NCBI RefSeq assembly: GCF_048984525.1
Contig: NZ_JBMGJC010000003.1
Location: 1-64,000 of the forward strand
DNA: 64,000 bases
Source of the DNA: Syntrophopropionicum propionicicum_A
GTDB taxonomy: Bacteria > Bacillota > Desulfotomaculia > Desulfotomaculales > Pelotomaculaceae
Reading direction: 5' to 3'
Numbering within the stretch: position 1 is the first letter of the stretch; each line of letters opens with the position of its first letter. The translations under genes and the position numbers were made by a program. A model generated the notes under the pieces. The model saw only the letters and a program-made list of their open reading frames with translations. It had not been told where the DNA came from and searched no databases. Shown piece by piece: positions 26,749-35,675 of the stretch.

Positions 26749-26904
26749 TGAAGTAGCTATGTTTAAAGCTCTATAACCCTTGGATATCTCCAAGGGGATA
26801 TCAGCTTCAAACGACATCATTTTTGTATCCTCAAGGCACGTCGAGACAGTCGTGTTGATGTCGAGGGTAAAAATTGGTCTTAGGTAAATTATAGGAGGTT
26901 ATAA
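26749..26904. other. Spacer with a short palindrome
   Basis: Contains a perfect 8-bp hairpin CCCTTGGA-TATC-TCCAAGGG (26777-26796) without a T-run; possibly a weak terminator for the peptidase transcript or an operator for the next gene. Confidence 0.4.
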
Positions 26905-27549
26905 ATGAACAAAATGATTAAGATTAGGAACGAAGAAGAAACAGATTATGAGAGAGTAGAAGAAATCACAAGGAAATCTTTTTGGAATTTATATATTCCG
27001 GGGTGCATTGAACACTATTTAGTTCATGTTATGCGATCCCACAAAGACTTTCTGCCGGAGCTGGATCTGGTGATTGAAGTTGATAATCAGATCATCGGGA
27101 ATATCATGTATACGAAAACAAAACTAGTTGATGAGTCTGGGGAAGAAAAGGACATCCTTACTTTCGGTCCAGTTTGCATTTTACCAGAATATCAGAGAAA
27201 GGGGTATGGAAAAAAACTAATGGAGTATTCCTTTGAACAGGCGGCCGCACTTGATTATGATGTGATAGTAATATTTGGAAATCCGAATAATTATGTAAGC
27301 CGCGGTTTTAAGAGTTGCAAAAAATACAATGTCTGTCTTGAAAATGGGACATATCCGGCTGCAATGATGGTAAAAGAACTCAAACCAGATGTCTTGGACG
27401 GAAGAAAATGGGTTTACTATCATAGTCCTGTATTTGAGATAGATGTACAAGAAGCTGGGCGCTTTGACGAGGGTTTGGAAAGCCTGGAGAAAAAATACCA
27501 GCCAAGTCAGGAAGAATTTTTTATTCACAGCCATTCTATTATACAGTAA
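26905..27549 (+). CDS. GNAT-family N-acetyltransferase
   Basis: A 214-residue GNAT with the conserved order: IRNEEETDYERVEEITRKSF at the start, DILTFGPVCILPEYQRKGYG (~92-111) as the acetyl-CoA pyrophosphate-binding motif Q/R-x-x-G-x-G, and IVIFGNPNNYVSRGFK. It resembles YhbS-type acetyltransferases. AGGAGG precedes the ATG. Single-gene unit closed by a terminator at 27603. Substrate unknown. Confidence 0.88.
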   Translation: MNKMIKIRNEEETDYERVEEITRKSFWNLYIPGCIEHYLVHVMRSHKDFLPELDLVIEVDNQIIGNIMYTKTKLVDESGEEKDILTFGPVCILPEYQRKGYGKKLMEYSFEQAAALDYDVIVIFGNPNNYVSRGFKSCKKYNVCLENGTYPAAMMVKELKPDVLDGRKWVYYHSPVFEIDVQEAGRFDEGLESLEKKYQPSQEEFFIHSHSIIQ

Positions 27550-27602
27550 GTTACCTTTAGTGGTATAAGGATAAGCTACAACTTCCAATTTAACGATGAC
27601 AA

Positions 27603-27656
27603 AACAAGGCAGCATACGCTGTAACCAAATCAGCGTAGGAGTCTTGTTAGTTTTTT
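27603..27656 (+). terminator. Terminator after the GNAT gene
   Basis: Nested stems AACAAG/CTTGTT and TACGCTG/CAGCGTA followed by AGTTTTTT. Confidence 0.75.
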
Positions 27657-27842
27657 GGCTTATTGCTTATTGAAAGAATGGGCGTTTTTATATTATCAAA
27701 GCAGTAAATTTGATTTAAAAAGGTTTGGCAACACAAGGTAAACCCTTATTTTATTACGAGGCGTAAGCTGATGAAGCACACGAGAATCAGGTTTCTTACC
27801 CATACTTACACGGGTAGTGAATCATATTTATGGGACAACTTG

Positions 27843-27873
27843 CCCCGGGTTTTGTGTCCGGGGTATTTCTTTT
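27843..27873 (+). terminator. Hairpin with T-rich tail upstream of the coat genes
   Basis: CCCCGG / CCGGGG stem with a 9-nt loop followed by TATTTCTTTT. It could be a terminator or an attenuator in the leader of the coat-protein genes. Confidence 0.5.
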
Positions 27874-28013
27874 AGGAACATCACAGTTAGTCCAGAGTTC
27901 AGTAAATAAAAAGTAGCTTTTACTTTCTTATACCTTAAATTATTTTATACATATTCCTTTTTGATGGGTGAAATAATAAGAAAAAATGTTAATACAAAAA
28001 AGGGAGGTTAGTT

Positions 28014-28232
28014 ATGAGAAAACTGGCAGAAAGTGAGATTATGTCATTAACAAATCTGTTAAAAATGGAAAACGAAGGATTAGCTGTAGCTAGGGGTATG
28101 CAAACTCTGATTAGCGATAACGAATTAAAAAAACAAGCCGAAGCCAGTATCCTTGTTAGTGAAGGAAGAATAAAAGGTATTCAGCAATTCATAAATGAGA
28201 ATAAAATAACTAATGTAGAAGGGGGGCAATAA
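28014..28232 (+). CDS. CotF-like spore coat protein, N-terminal-type (72 aa)
   Basis: A 72-residue helical protein (MSLTNLLKMENEGLAVARG; EASILVSEGRIKGIQQFINE) that looks like the first helical pair of a ferritin-like/CotF coat protein. AGGGAGG precedes the ATG. One base separates it from the next gene, and the two together cover what one CotF protein usually has, so they probably form one unit of the spore coat. Family call moderate. Confidence 0.65.
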   Translation: MRKLAESEIMSLTNLLKMENEGLAVARGMQTLISDNELKKQAEASILVSEGRIKGIQQFINENKITNVEGGQ

Positions 28233-28233
28233 G

Positions 28234-28530
28234 ATGCCTGGGATTTTTGCTAATATGGCTAAGAAAAATACCGATATAAATGATGAGGTTATTGTTGGTA
28301 ACATGATTTCCAGTGCAAGTGCGATGGCTAATGCATATCTTAATGCTACCATAACAGCAACAACCCCGGAGTTAAGAGCAATGTATGGGTCGGGTCTTAA
28401 CCAAATTATCGAGGGGCAATCTGCTATTACAGCATTAGCAATAAAAAAGGAATGGGTAAATCCTTACAATCCACCGGCCCAACAACTAGCTGATACCTAT
28501 CAAAGGTCTAAAGACACTGTCGAAGTATAA
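28234..28530 (+). CDS. CotF-family spore coat protein
   Basis: The 98-residue product ends with LNQIIEGQSAITALAIKKEWVNPYNPPAQQL, closely matching the CotF signature in which a helix is followed by K-x-W-x-x-P-Y-x-P-x-x-Q-L. This family occurs in the spore coat of Bacilli and Clostridia. GGGGGG precedes the ATG by a suitable distance within the end of the previous gene. Expected expression is in the mother cell late in sporulation; the promoter was not recognised. Confidence 0.8.
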   Translation: MPGIFANMAKKNTDINDEVIVGNMISSASAMANAYLNATITATTPELRAMYGSGLNQIIEGQSAITALAIKKEWVNPYNPPAQQLADTYQRSKDTVEV

Positions 28531-28724
28531 ATTTGAATTGGTGAAATCCTGGTTTGGCGAAAGTTAAAAAGGTGCGCCTGATGCTTAAAAGCGACAACTA
28601 TGACAGTGAGAGCGATGACGGAGAAACTGGCAGAGTCGAACGAATATGAGAAGGAAAATATTGTGAGGAGCATAGATGTGCTGAAAGAAATTATCCGAAC
28701 AAAGGCCCTTTAGTTTAGGAGGAC

Positions 28725-28764
28725 TTATCCGTTTTACAGGGATAAATCTTTTTATATTTTTTTT
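28725..28764 (+). terminator. Terminator downstream of the coat genes
   Basis: TTATCC / GGATAA stem with a 9-nt loop, then ATCTTTTTATATTTTTTTT. Confidence 0.7.
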
Positions 28765-28775
28765 GTTAAAGTATA

Positions 28776-28804
28776 TTGCTTTTTACCATATGCCGTGTTA
28801 GCAT
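28776..28804 (+). promoter_or_regulatory. Candidate promoter of the structured RNA
   Basis: TTGCTT and TAGCAT separated by exactly 17 bp; the expected start (~28811) coincides with the 5-prime arm of the long closing stem described next. Confidence 0.45.
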
Positions 28805-28810
28805 AACCAT

Positions 28811-29125
28811 AAGCACCATCCCTACAGAGACATTGGTTTAGTTACTTGGTAAGTCTGAAGGAATTTCGGGTTTATTACAAGGTATTGACCAGTCCATGGA
28901 TAGTGTTTTTTGTTTCAGGTTAGACCTAGGAATCCAGTGATTTAAAGTGGTTCTCCGGAAAAACTCATCATGAGGACGAATTGGTGTAATTTGGTAATCT
29001 ATCTCGGTGTTCCGGTTAGTAAAGTCGATTTGAGTCGGTTAGTATTCAGATTAACTCTAGGTAGGAACAGGTAAGCTGTAGGGATGGTTGCTATTAGAGA
29101 GAAGGCTCAGGCCTTCTCTCTTTAT
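28811..29125 (+). ncRNA. Probable structured non-coding RNA of unknown class (~315 nt)
   Basis: The arms AGCACCATCCCTACAG (28812-28827) and CTGTAGGGATGGTTGCT (29076-29092) pair over ~16 bp, closing a 250-nt interior. Five bases later a perfect 10-bp terminator begins. A plausible promoter ends 7 bp upstream. No protein frame of significance lies inside. I see no RNase P core, SRP GGAAG motif or tmRNA features; a 6S-like RNA is possible but the interior is longer than usual. The existence of an RNA is inferred; its class is unknown. Confidence 0.5.
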
Positions 29126-29127
29126 AT
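29097..29127 (+). terminator. Strong terminator of the structured RNA
   Basis: GAGAGAAGGC-TCAG-GCCTTCTCTC, a perfect 10-bp stem with a 4-nt loop, followed by TTTATAT. Confidence 0.85.
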
Positions 29128-29304
29128 GACACAAAAGATGGGAATAATATTTATGAGATAACCGGTCCCGGGTTTTGTTTGTGGAGGCATCCATCTGTTA
29201 TAATATCAAAATACAAACATATGTTCGCAGGTGATATATACTTTGCAACTATTAGGAGGAATCAGAGTGCCTCTGTTTAAGCCCTAATACAGATTAATGC
29301 CAAG

Positions 29305-29841
29305 TTATTTATTATAGTCCTCATCGTCCTCATTTTTAAAGAGGGGTTTTGTTGCCGCTGGTTGTGGTTTCGTCGAATAGAGTGTTTTTATAGCGGGAAC
29401 TAGTGCGTCTTCCTGCCACATCTGATAGCCGTATATTAAAATTCCATGGATACTGGCAACTATTGTAGTTTGTAAAGGGCTAATGCCGGTCAATTGTTCA
29501 ATACCTCTATAACTTAAGTACCTAATAAGCAAATAGGTGAAGCCAAAGTTTTGTATTACATTTAATACTAGATACCACCAGAATCGACCGTAGGTTGCAT
29601 ATAGCATCCAAATAATTAATACAGGGCTGAGTCCTAAATGGTAAGGAAGGCCCCGTAAGGGATATGCTGTTTCTTGAACTACCCAAAAGTTCAATGTTAT
29701 ACCCACATCTACTACTACCATACTAGTCAGTGAAGTGAAGAGGGCGGCAGGCATAAAACGTTTTATATCTTCTTTATTCATAAATATAAGCGTCAGCCAA
29801 GGTACGATAACCAGAGACCATAATAAAAATTGATTACTCAT
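29305..29841 (-). CDS. CBO0543-like multi-spanning membrane protein
   Basis: A 178-residue integral membrane protein with about five hydrophobic segments: FLLWSLVIVPWLTLIFM at the N-terminus, then segments around 30-52, 70-85, 95-115 and 125-145, and a charged tail (PLFKNEDDEDYNK). The start MSNQFLLW and the KEDIKRFMP motif fit the CBO0543 family of Clostridia, whose function is unknown. GGGAGG precedes the ATG. A truncated paralogue lies at 139-324, and the DNA upstream of both is related, so the unit was duplicated. Confidence 0.75.
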   Translation of the reverse strand: MSNQFLLWSLVIVPWLTLIFMNKEDIKRFMPAALFTSLTSMVVVDVGITLNFWVVQETAYPLRGLPYHLGLSPVLIIWMLYATYGRFWWYLVLNVIQNFGFTYLLIRYLSYRGIEQLTGISPLQTTIVASIHGILIYGYQMWQEDALVPAIKTLYSTKPQPAATKPLFKNEDDEDYNK

Positions 29842-29960
29842 AATAACCTCCCAACATTAGATACCTAAATTAATTTTTTCCCTGCCATATAAACTCTATG
29901 CATTAGAACAATCCGAACGTAGCAGATGCACATGATAAAAACATAAGCCGGATTAGAACA
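29842..29960. repeat. Upstream region shared with the truncated paralogue (compare 325-435)
   Basis: TTTTTTCC(C)TGC.ATAT...ACTCTAT.CATTAGAA and a run of ATAAAAA..CA(T)AAGCCG occur in the same order and spacing in both places. The copy at 325-435 continues into a terminator hairpin that this copy lacks. Confidence 0.5.
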
Positions 29961-30099
29961 CCATGATAGTCGTTTATTAGACGGTTTGGCCTTATTGCTT
30001 TTTCTTAGAATATTTTCCCGATCTCAGGAGGATATAGAGGAAAGATGCGGAAAGTACAAGGTGAAAATGTGGCACAAGGTGACACATGGAGGTCTATAA

Positions 30100-33000
30100 T
30101 TGAAAACTAAAGCAGTGTTTGCTAATAAGGGGAGATTATGGATGGACAAATACTATCGTACACAAAGGAAGGCTCAATTGGCAAATCCCATAGAAACCTT
30201 GAATCAGCCGGCAACATCACTTATTGGGGTCACTCCAGGTGCAGCAGAAGTATTAAAGCACTTTGGAATTATCACCGTTCAGGATCTTGCCGGATCCAAC
30301 CTGTTCAATGTTGCTTCGCAAATCTACGAGGCCGGCCAGCCCTTGCGAAAACAGGGCCGGAAGCGGGAACTTTCAGTCTTGCCGTCGGATTTTTTCGACA
30401 GGGAAAAAATAAATACGCCTATTGAGTTGATTGCCTCCAGTCCGCTCAGTATCATAAAGTGGATCGGCAAAGAGTGGGCGGCTAACCTGGAAGCCAAGTT
30501 GGGAGTACGCACCGTGGGAGATCTTGCAGAGTGGCCGCCTTATCTTGCGGCAAAAGATATTCTTGCGGCAAAAAACGGCGAGGATCCGGAGGCAGTCGAG
30601 GATCCGGAGGCACCTTCCGATTTGATTCCCGCAACAGGAAGGTTTCCGACTGAGAGGGTCCAGTACGAAGTAGTGCTGCTTGACAAGGTCATCAGCGGGA
30701 GCCAGCAATCACAGGGCAATCGTGCATCGAAACCGCTGGAAGCAGGTTTCACCCCGATAGATTTCAGCCAGCAATCCGATACAGGGTTCAGCCGTCCCGC
30801 TTTAGGTGCAGTGCTCACTTATACTCAATCCTGGTATACGCTGGGATTATCCCTTGGACATTTGCTTCACACCGTAGCGCTAGCCCCAGGTGAGACTACC
30901 AGAATAGCTGTTATAGATTGGAACCGCCAACAGAAAATATCGGTTAGCGAGGATACCACTGAGACCGATTCACTTAGCGCTCAATTGGAGCATACAAGGG
31001 CTATCAGCGAGATTACAAAAGCAGTGGCTACAGAGGCCCAGACCGGATTTTCACAGAATAAATCAGAAGCGGAAACACATTCTTTCGGGTCAGGCACCGG
31101 AGTAGCAGGCAATATCAACCAATTTTTCGGAACGGCAGGAGCGTCAACAGGTATCACCTCCGGAAAAACACAAAGTACTTCCTTCGCTGCATCTTCGGGC
31201 CGGCGTGAGGTGAATGCCGATATGTCCCAGAACATATGCGACCGGACCCAGCAGGCCGCCAACTCCATCCGTAATCGCCGCGCTACCGCAGTCAGGGAAG
31301 TATCTCAAAGCGAAAGCGAAAAAATCAGCACCCGAGCGATTACAAACTTTAACCATATGCATGCCATGTCAGTCCAGTATTACGAAATAGTCCAGCTTTA
31401 CCGGACTTTGGTGGAACTGAGCAGGGTGACCCGGTGCCTTTTCCTGCCGATGAAGGTATTGGACTTCACAAAGCAGGAATTGATCAGCCGTTATGATCTG
31501 GCGCTGGCTTCAGCAGCCCTGGCGCCGGAAATCCGAAACGGCATATTGGCATCGATGGGCATCAAGACCGGCCAGAGCGATACTCAACAATCTACTTCCA
31601 CGACACCCGCATCAGGGTCAAGGATCATTATCAACGGTCTCCATTTCGAAGGCTATCCGGACAATGATGCGCTGGATGAAGCAAAGCAGATACTGGGAAC
31701 CATATTAAAAGACAGTACGCCGGAGTTTTGGAATCTGCCTGGTGATACCCAGATTACTGAGTGGAGAATTAGACCCAGGTATCAGGATTTACACGAACAT
31801 GTTACCAGGATTACCGTGCAAAAGTCTGACGGAACAGAAGATACGGGAGACATCCCAAGTTGCGGAACCGAAGTAATCAAACTCTGCGATGGTTGGTGTT
31901 GTAACTATGAAGGTTGCTGGTTTGAGACGGGTGGAGTACCGTTGTCCACTTATCGCAAATTCAGCCTTACCTTTGATATAAATAATATTACTGATATCAA
32001 GGTTCCAATTGAAATAACTTTTAAACTGACAACCGGCGGAAAACCCTTCGTATTCAAACATACACTATTGCCTAAAGGAGATGGCAGTAATGTCACTGCT
32101 GTTGAAATCAGAACAGTTACCGATACATCACAAACAATTCCACCGCAAATAACCACGCCACAGGTAGAGCCTGCGGACTTAACTTCAATCCAGAATCATC
32201 TCAGGAATAATGCTCTATATTATAGCCAAGCAATCTGGCGAAGTCTGACAGGCCCTCAGCTTTTCTCAAGTCTTGAGGGGGTGACCTACCAGGGTGAATT
32301 GCTTGTCGATATCGTCGACCCGACTCCATTTGCCATAATCGGTAATTATGTGGCTTTCAGATTTTATAAAGAGGACGACGAACAGTGGACAAGATTCCTC
32401 CAAAAACATCCGGATTTGAAGGCAGGTCCCTGCCGGGAGGATATCGTCCCGATTCCGAGCGGAGGTGTGTTTGCAGAGGCCGTGCTTGGACGTTTCAACT
32501 CTGCTGAGAAGCTGGATATCACCCGCTTCTGGAATTGGCAGGATTCACCCATTCCCATCACAGCGCCTGAGATCGCACCTATCCAGGCCGGCAGCCGCGC
32601 TCAGCAGGACAACACCCAGACAGGCCAATTAGGTCAGCCGATCATCAATTTGATGAATGCTCCCGCATTGCCCGACCCTACCGGTTTAACCGCTGCACTT
32701 AATGCCGTCAGTAATGGGGCAATGTTCCGCGATATGAGCCATGCCGCCGACACTATCGCCGCAGCCAGCGGTGCTCTAGCAGCCGGATATGCTGCCGGCA
32801 ACAAGTCCCAGGATGTGGCTGCCAACTATGCACAAATGGCAGCAGATCTGGCTGCAAAAAATATGGCGCTTGGCAAATCTGCCGGTTCAACAGACAGCAG
32901 CAGGCGCCAGACTTCTCCCGGGACAATATCCAATGCCGGTGCATTGATCAACCAAGGCTCGAAGATGGATGAACGAGGCATCGGTAACGGAAAGGGAGCA

Positions 33001-34131
33001 AACGGAAGCACAAGCAGCAGCCAGTCGGAACAAGAAGTAAGCACTGCTGCCCCAAAATCCCAGGGCACCTCCTATGAGGCTGCCGCCTTCAGTACGGAGC
33101 TCGGTTATCCGGCCAAGCCGCTGGAATATCAAAGCATGCCCGTCGATGAGGTTCAGGATGTTCCGGATGAACAGGCAGGAGAGGTTACCCAGGATATGAC
33201 CGCCAAAGCTGCCAGAGAAGAATCGGAATGGGCAAAGAGCCATCCCGAGGGATATGTGGAATATCTGAAAAAAGCGAATTCCAGGAATTTATGTACCGAT
33301 GTCCTTGTCCTTTGGAACTTCGATGTTGGCGGGGCTGACGTGAGCAAGTTTTCAAACGGCCTGTTAAAGCACATTGGATCGTTGAAGTATTGGGGAGATC
33401 TTGGAGACGACTTTTTGGTAACAGGTTATACTAGTACCACAGGGAACGAGTCCAGCAACTACAATCTTTCTTTGCGTAGAGCCCAGGAGGTCAGGGATTG
33501 GCTGGTCAACAGCGCTGATATATCAACCGATTTGATCAAGGTGATCCCAGGAGGAGAATCCGCATATGGTGATATCGACCACCCCTATCGCCTATGGGAT
33601 CCGGCATCGTATGCCTTTAACCGCCGCGTGGAAATTCGCCGCATAAAAAGGCTGTGGACAGATTCTGAGGAGGATAATTACCTGCGTGCTTTGGAAATTG
33701 TAAAGGAGGTGCCGGAGGCGAGTATAAGGATACGCCTTCAGAGTATGCTCCAACTCCTGATGCAGGAATCCGCGGACGACAGATACATTATCGGCTCCCA
33801 GCTTTTATCTGCATATGGTTATGTAGGCGTTGAGGGCTTCGAATGGCTTCTGAGGCAAGACGAGTGGGAAAGAGAAGGCAACTATCCTAAGTTCATCTTC
33901 CATATTCGCGACGAGATAAACCTCTTCCATCCAGGGTTATCAGACGCTCAAATCAGAAATCTTCTTGTAGCAATCCACAATAGGACAATTGAAGCTATCA
34001 ATTGGATCAACAAAGAAGAAGAAACAAACCAGGAAGGAAGCTTCCATGTATTTCTCCGATTGGTGAAGGCCTGGATAAACGAAAGACGGGCGGATCCGAA
34101 CAGCATCTATTCCTGTTTCAACGACGTATAA
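30100..34131 (+). CDS. Very large protein with helix-hairpin-helix N-terminus and OmpA-like C-terminal domain
   Basis: 1343 residues with no signal peptide. Residues ~38-80 (SLIGVTPGAAEVLKHFGI) and ~115-145 look like helix-hairpin-helix units. Residues ~225-300 hold TYTQSWYTLGLSLGHLLHTV, followed by a Ser/Thr/Gln-rich coiled region, a Cys-rich spot CDGWCCNYEGC (~596), Ala-rich helices (~855-930), and an OmpA-like domain at ~1065-1180 (LWNFDVGGADVSKF, YTSTTGNESSNYNLSLRRAQ, FNRRVEIRRIKR). Start TTG 30100 has GGAGG 7 bp upstream; ATG 30142 is an alternative. OmpA-like domains bind peptidoglycan; the rest is unrecognised, possibly a particle or tail-like structural protein. Confidence 0.8.
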   Translation: MKTKAVFANKGRLWMDKYYRTQRKAQLANPIETLNQPATSLIGVTPGAAEVLKHFGIITVQDLAGSNLFNVASQIYEAGQPLRKQGRKRELSVLPSDFFDREKINTPIELIASSPLSIIKWIGKEWAANLEAKLGVRTVGDLAEWPPYLAAKDILAAKNGEDPEAVEDPEAPSDLIPATGRFPTERVQYEVVLLDKVISGSQQSQGNRASKPLEAGFTPIDFSQQSDTGFSRPALGAVLTYTQSWYTLGLSLGHLLHTVALAPGETTRIAVIDWNRQQKISVSEDTTETDSLSAQLEHTRAISEITKAVATEAQTGFSQNKSEAETHSFGSGTGVAGNINQFFGTAGASTGITSGKTQSTSFAASSGRREVNADMSQNICDRTQQAANSIRNRRATAVREVSQSESEKISTRAITNFNHMHAMSVQYYEIVQLYRTLVELSRVTRCLFLPMKVLDFTKQELISRYDLALASAALAPEIRNGILASMGIKTGQSDTQQSTSTTPASGSRIIINGLHFEGYPDNDALDEAKQILGTILKDSTPEFWNLPGDTQITEWRIRPRYQDLHEHVTRITVQKSDGTEDTGDIPSCGTEVIKLCDGWCCNYEGCWFETGGVPLSTYRKFSLTFDINNITDIKVPIEITFKLTTGGKPFVFKHTLLPKGDGSNVTAVEIRTVTDTSQTIPPQITTPQVEPADLTSIQNHLRNNALYYSQAIWRSLTGPQLFSSLEGVTYQGELLVDIVDPTPFAIIGNYVAFRFYKEDDEQWTRFLQKHPDLKAGPCREDIVPIPSGGVFAEAVLGRFNSAEKLDITRFWNWQDSPIPITAPEIAPIQAGSRAQQDNTQTGQLGQPIINLMNAPALPDPTGLTAALNAVSNGAMFRDMSHAADTIAAASGALAAGYAAGNKSQDVAANYAQMAADLAAKNMALGKSAGSTDSSRRQTSPGTISNAGALINQGSKMDERGIGNGKGANGSTSSSQSEQEVSTAAPKSQGTSYEAAAFSTELGYPAKPLEYQSMPVDEVQDVPDEQAGEVTQDMTAKAAREESEWAKSHPEGYVEYLKKANSRNLCTDVLVLWNFDVGGADVSKFSNGLLKHIGSLKYWGDLGDDFLVTGYTSTTGNESSNYNLSLRRAQEVRDWLVNSADISTDLIKVIPGGESAYGDIDHPYRLWDPASYAFNRRVEIRRIKRLWTDSEEDNYLRALEIVKEVPEASIRIRLQSMLQLLMQESADDRYIIGSQLLSAYGYVGVEGFEWLLRQDEWEREGNYPKFIFHIRDEINLFHPGLSDAQIRNLLVAIHNRTIEAINWINKEEETNQEGSFHVFLRLVKAWINERRADPNSIYSCFNDV

Positions 34132-34472
34132 AACGAAAACAAAGCTTGATTCGCTTTGCCGGCTGTTAAGCTGAGACAGTGGCGAGCTTGCCTTCCATCA
34201 ATAGGCGGCTGTGAGGTATCTGCGCCAGGTGCTGATCAATGCCAAGCGGTATGAACGGATGAGAGCGGAAGATATGCGCGACATGTTAACGAGTGCAATT
34301 AGATATCTACTTGAAATATATGACGATTTTGAAAAATTCCTATCTGCTCTACCGAAGACGCAGGATATTCTATTGCCGGGCAAGACTCTGGACAGTCCAT
34401 GTGAAATTGGGTTTATGGATCTTACTATATACCCCGGTGACTACAAAAGTTTCTATCCCTTGGCCAACCATC
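34132..34472. other. Spacer with remnant-like coding potential
   Basis: A frame from GTG 34211 (VRYLRQVLINAKRYERMRAE...) has protein-like composition but reads through the tRNA and has no ribosome-binding site. It may be a decayed gene end; I do not annotate it as a gene. Confidence 0.35.
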
Positions 34473-34500
34473 AAAACAAAACCGCCATTTCTGGCGGTTT
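34473..34500 (-). terminator. Terminator of the tRNA-Leu gene
   Basis: AAACCGCCA / TGGCGGTTT perfect 9-bp stem with a 4-nt loop, followed on the minus strand by TGTTTTG, just beyond the tRNA 3-prime end. Confidence 0.8.
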
Positions 34501-34511
34501 CACTATTTTCC

Positions 34512-34595
34512 TGGTGTCGGAGGCGGGACTTGAACCCGCACGGTCACCCACACGCCCCTCAAACGTGCGCGTCTGCCTATTCCGCCACTCCGACA
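34512..34595 (-). tRNA. tRNA-Leu (anticodon GAG)
   Basis: Minus-strand sequence starts TGTCGGAGTGG and ends TCCGACA-CCA. The acceptor arms pair fully, the anticodon loop TTGAGGG is closed by CACGT/GCGTG, and a long variable arm plus GGTTCAAGTCC give the class II leucine tRNA shape. CCA is encoded. Reads CUC/CUU codons. Confidence 0.96.
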
Positions 34596-34855
34596 TGTCT
34601 ATTTGTTTATACGGGCGCCAGAGGGTAACATTCCTGCATTCCCGCAAAAGTTATTATAACAGAGAGCTATTTTTAAAGCAAGTATAAGTGTTGGGCGGTC
34701 AGCCTGCTTATAAGTAAAAATATAATCTTTCGTGTGCGGGAGGAGGGCAGGCTCTAAATGGTGTCGAATTATGTAAACAATATTCACATGCTGGTGGTAA
34801 TTGTATTATTATAGTAATATCTTTTTTATGGAACGTTCTTCCTGGAGGGGAAAAA

Positions 34856-35605
34856 TTGTACCCGCAAACACACGTTTATTTTACCGAGACACTGATTGGC
34901 AGGCAGTCGGACCAGATATCCCTGGGCAGTATCCTTCCGGACATGCTTGTGGGCGATTGTTTTAACCACAGTGAAGCCCACAGCGCAGGCGCCGAGATCT
35001 TTAGATTCCTCGTTAAAAACCGTTCGCTGCCGGATTTCAGGCAGGCGGTCCTCACCCACGGTTTTGTCCCCAAGGGGCTTGATTACTACGGTGACGAAAA
35101 ATATCTGGACTATGAGAAAGGGTACAGCTTTGAAAAAGCCAGGCCTTTTATTCAAAAGACAGTAGAAGCATGCAATATACCGCCGGAGATGGGCTGGTGG
35201 AAGGCGCACAATATTATTGAGATGGGAGTTGAGCTGCTGGTCGGTTCTTCCGGTGATTACAGTGAAAGGCTGAAGAGTGCTTTTACGAACCGCAGCCTCG
35301 TCTCTGAAGTGAACGAAATGTTTTACAGCCTTTGGCGGGACAAGAATTTAAGATTTATAAACAGGGCCGAAAGATTTATTAGTTTCATTGAGCTTGAGAG
35401 GCCCAGCGTGGAGTCTCTGGCCCAGAAATACAGAGTGCAGATGTTATTTAAGCACAAGGTGGATATCGATACAAAAAAAACCGCTCACTTGATTTACCAG
35501 GCTGCCGAGAGCGTTACCGGCGATCTCTTTCAGTTTTTTGAAAACACTGCCCGCAGCGTGATAAAAAATATTGATGAAATGACAAATGGAACATCAGGCA
35601 GGTGA
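34856..35605 (+). CDS. Hypothetical protein resembling zinc-dependent phospholipase C-like proteins
   Basis: 249 residues. The start (YPQTHVYFTETLIG...SDQISLGSILPDM) and the histidines in FNHSEAHSAGAEIFRF and VLTHGF match the pattern of a small class of His-rich alpha-helical proteins related to zinc-dependent PLC/HD-type hydrolases, but the family is not certain. AHNIIEMGVE holds another His. TTG 34856 is the start, with GGAGGGG five bases before it. No signal peptide. Single gene between tRNA-Leu and pssA. Confidence 0.6.
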   Translation: MYPQTHVYFTETLIGRQSDQISLGSILPDMLVGDCFNHSEAHSAGAEIFRFLVKNRSLPDFRQAVLTHGFVPKGLDYYGDEKYLDYEKGYSFEKARPFIQKTVEACNIPPEMGWWKAHNIIEMGVELLVGSSGDYSERLKSAFTNRSLVSEVNEMFYSLWRDKNLRFINRAERFISFIELERPSVESLAQKYRVQMLFKHKVDIDTKKTAHLIYQAAESVTGDLFQFFENTARSVIKNIDEMTNGTSGR

Positions 35606-35675
35606 TTACGGGGGAAGGCCTGCTATGAGACATATAGCCCTATAGTAAGGAATGCGGGATAAATATCTAACCGGG

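Larger units (their letters stand above)
27550..28013. other. Spacer with a terminator and a second hairpin region
   Basis: After the GNAT terminator, 27740-27875 holds a TACCC/GGGTA hairpin (~27797-27816) and a GC-rich hairpin at 27843-27863. The run from 27824 to 27861 matches 29147-29184 at about 30 of 38 bases, so it is a degenerate dispersed repeat. The stretch GGCGTAAGCTGATGAAGCAC resembles the 3-prime end of some IS200/IS605 elements but no transposase is attached. Confidence 0.45.
28531..29304. other. Long gene-free region with two terminators and a probable structured RNA
   Basis: A 37-codon frame at 28600-28713 (MTVRAMTEKLAESNEY...) has no ribosome-binding site and is probably a remnant. 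A terminator at 28725 ends the coat transcript. The probable RNA gene is listed separately. From 29128 to 29304 there is only a degenerate repeat (29147-29184). Confidence 0.5.

Noticed and set aside
27740..27875. Remnant of an IS200/IS605 3-prime end with guide-RNA scaffold
   Set aside because: Only a short stretch resembles such ends and no TnpA or TnpB coding remains nearby.
28600..28713. 37-codon gene downstream of the coat genes
   Set aside because: No ribosome-binding site and no recognised family; may be a decayed fragment.
34211..34687. Long rightward reading frame through the tRNA-Leu region
   Set aside because: Its second half is the reverse of tRNA-Leu (the familiar GLEPARSPTRPSNVRV-type translation), and there is no ribosome-binding site.
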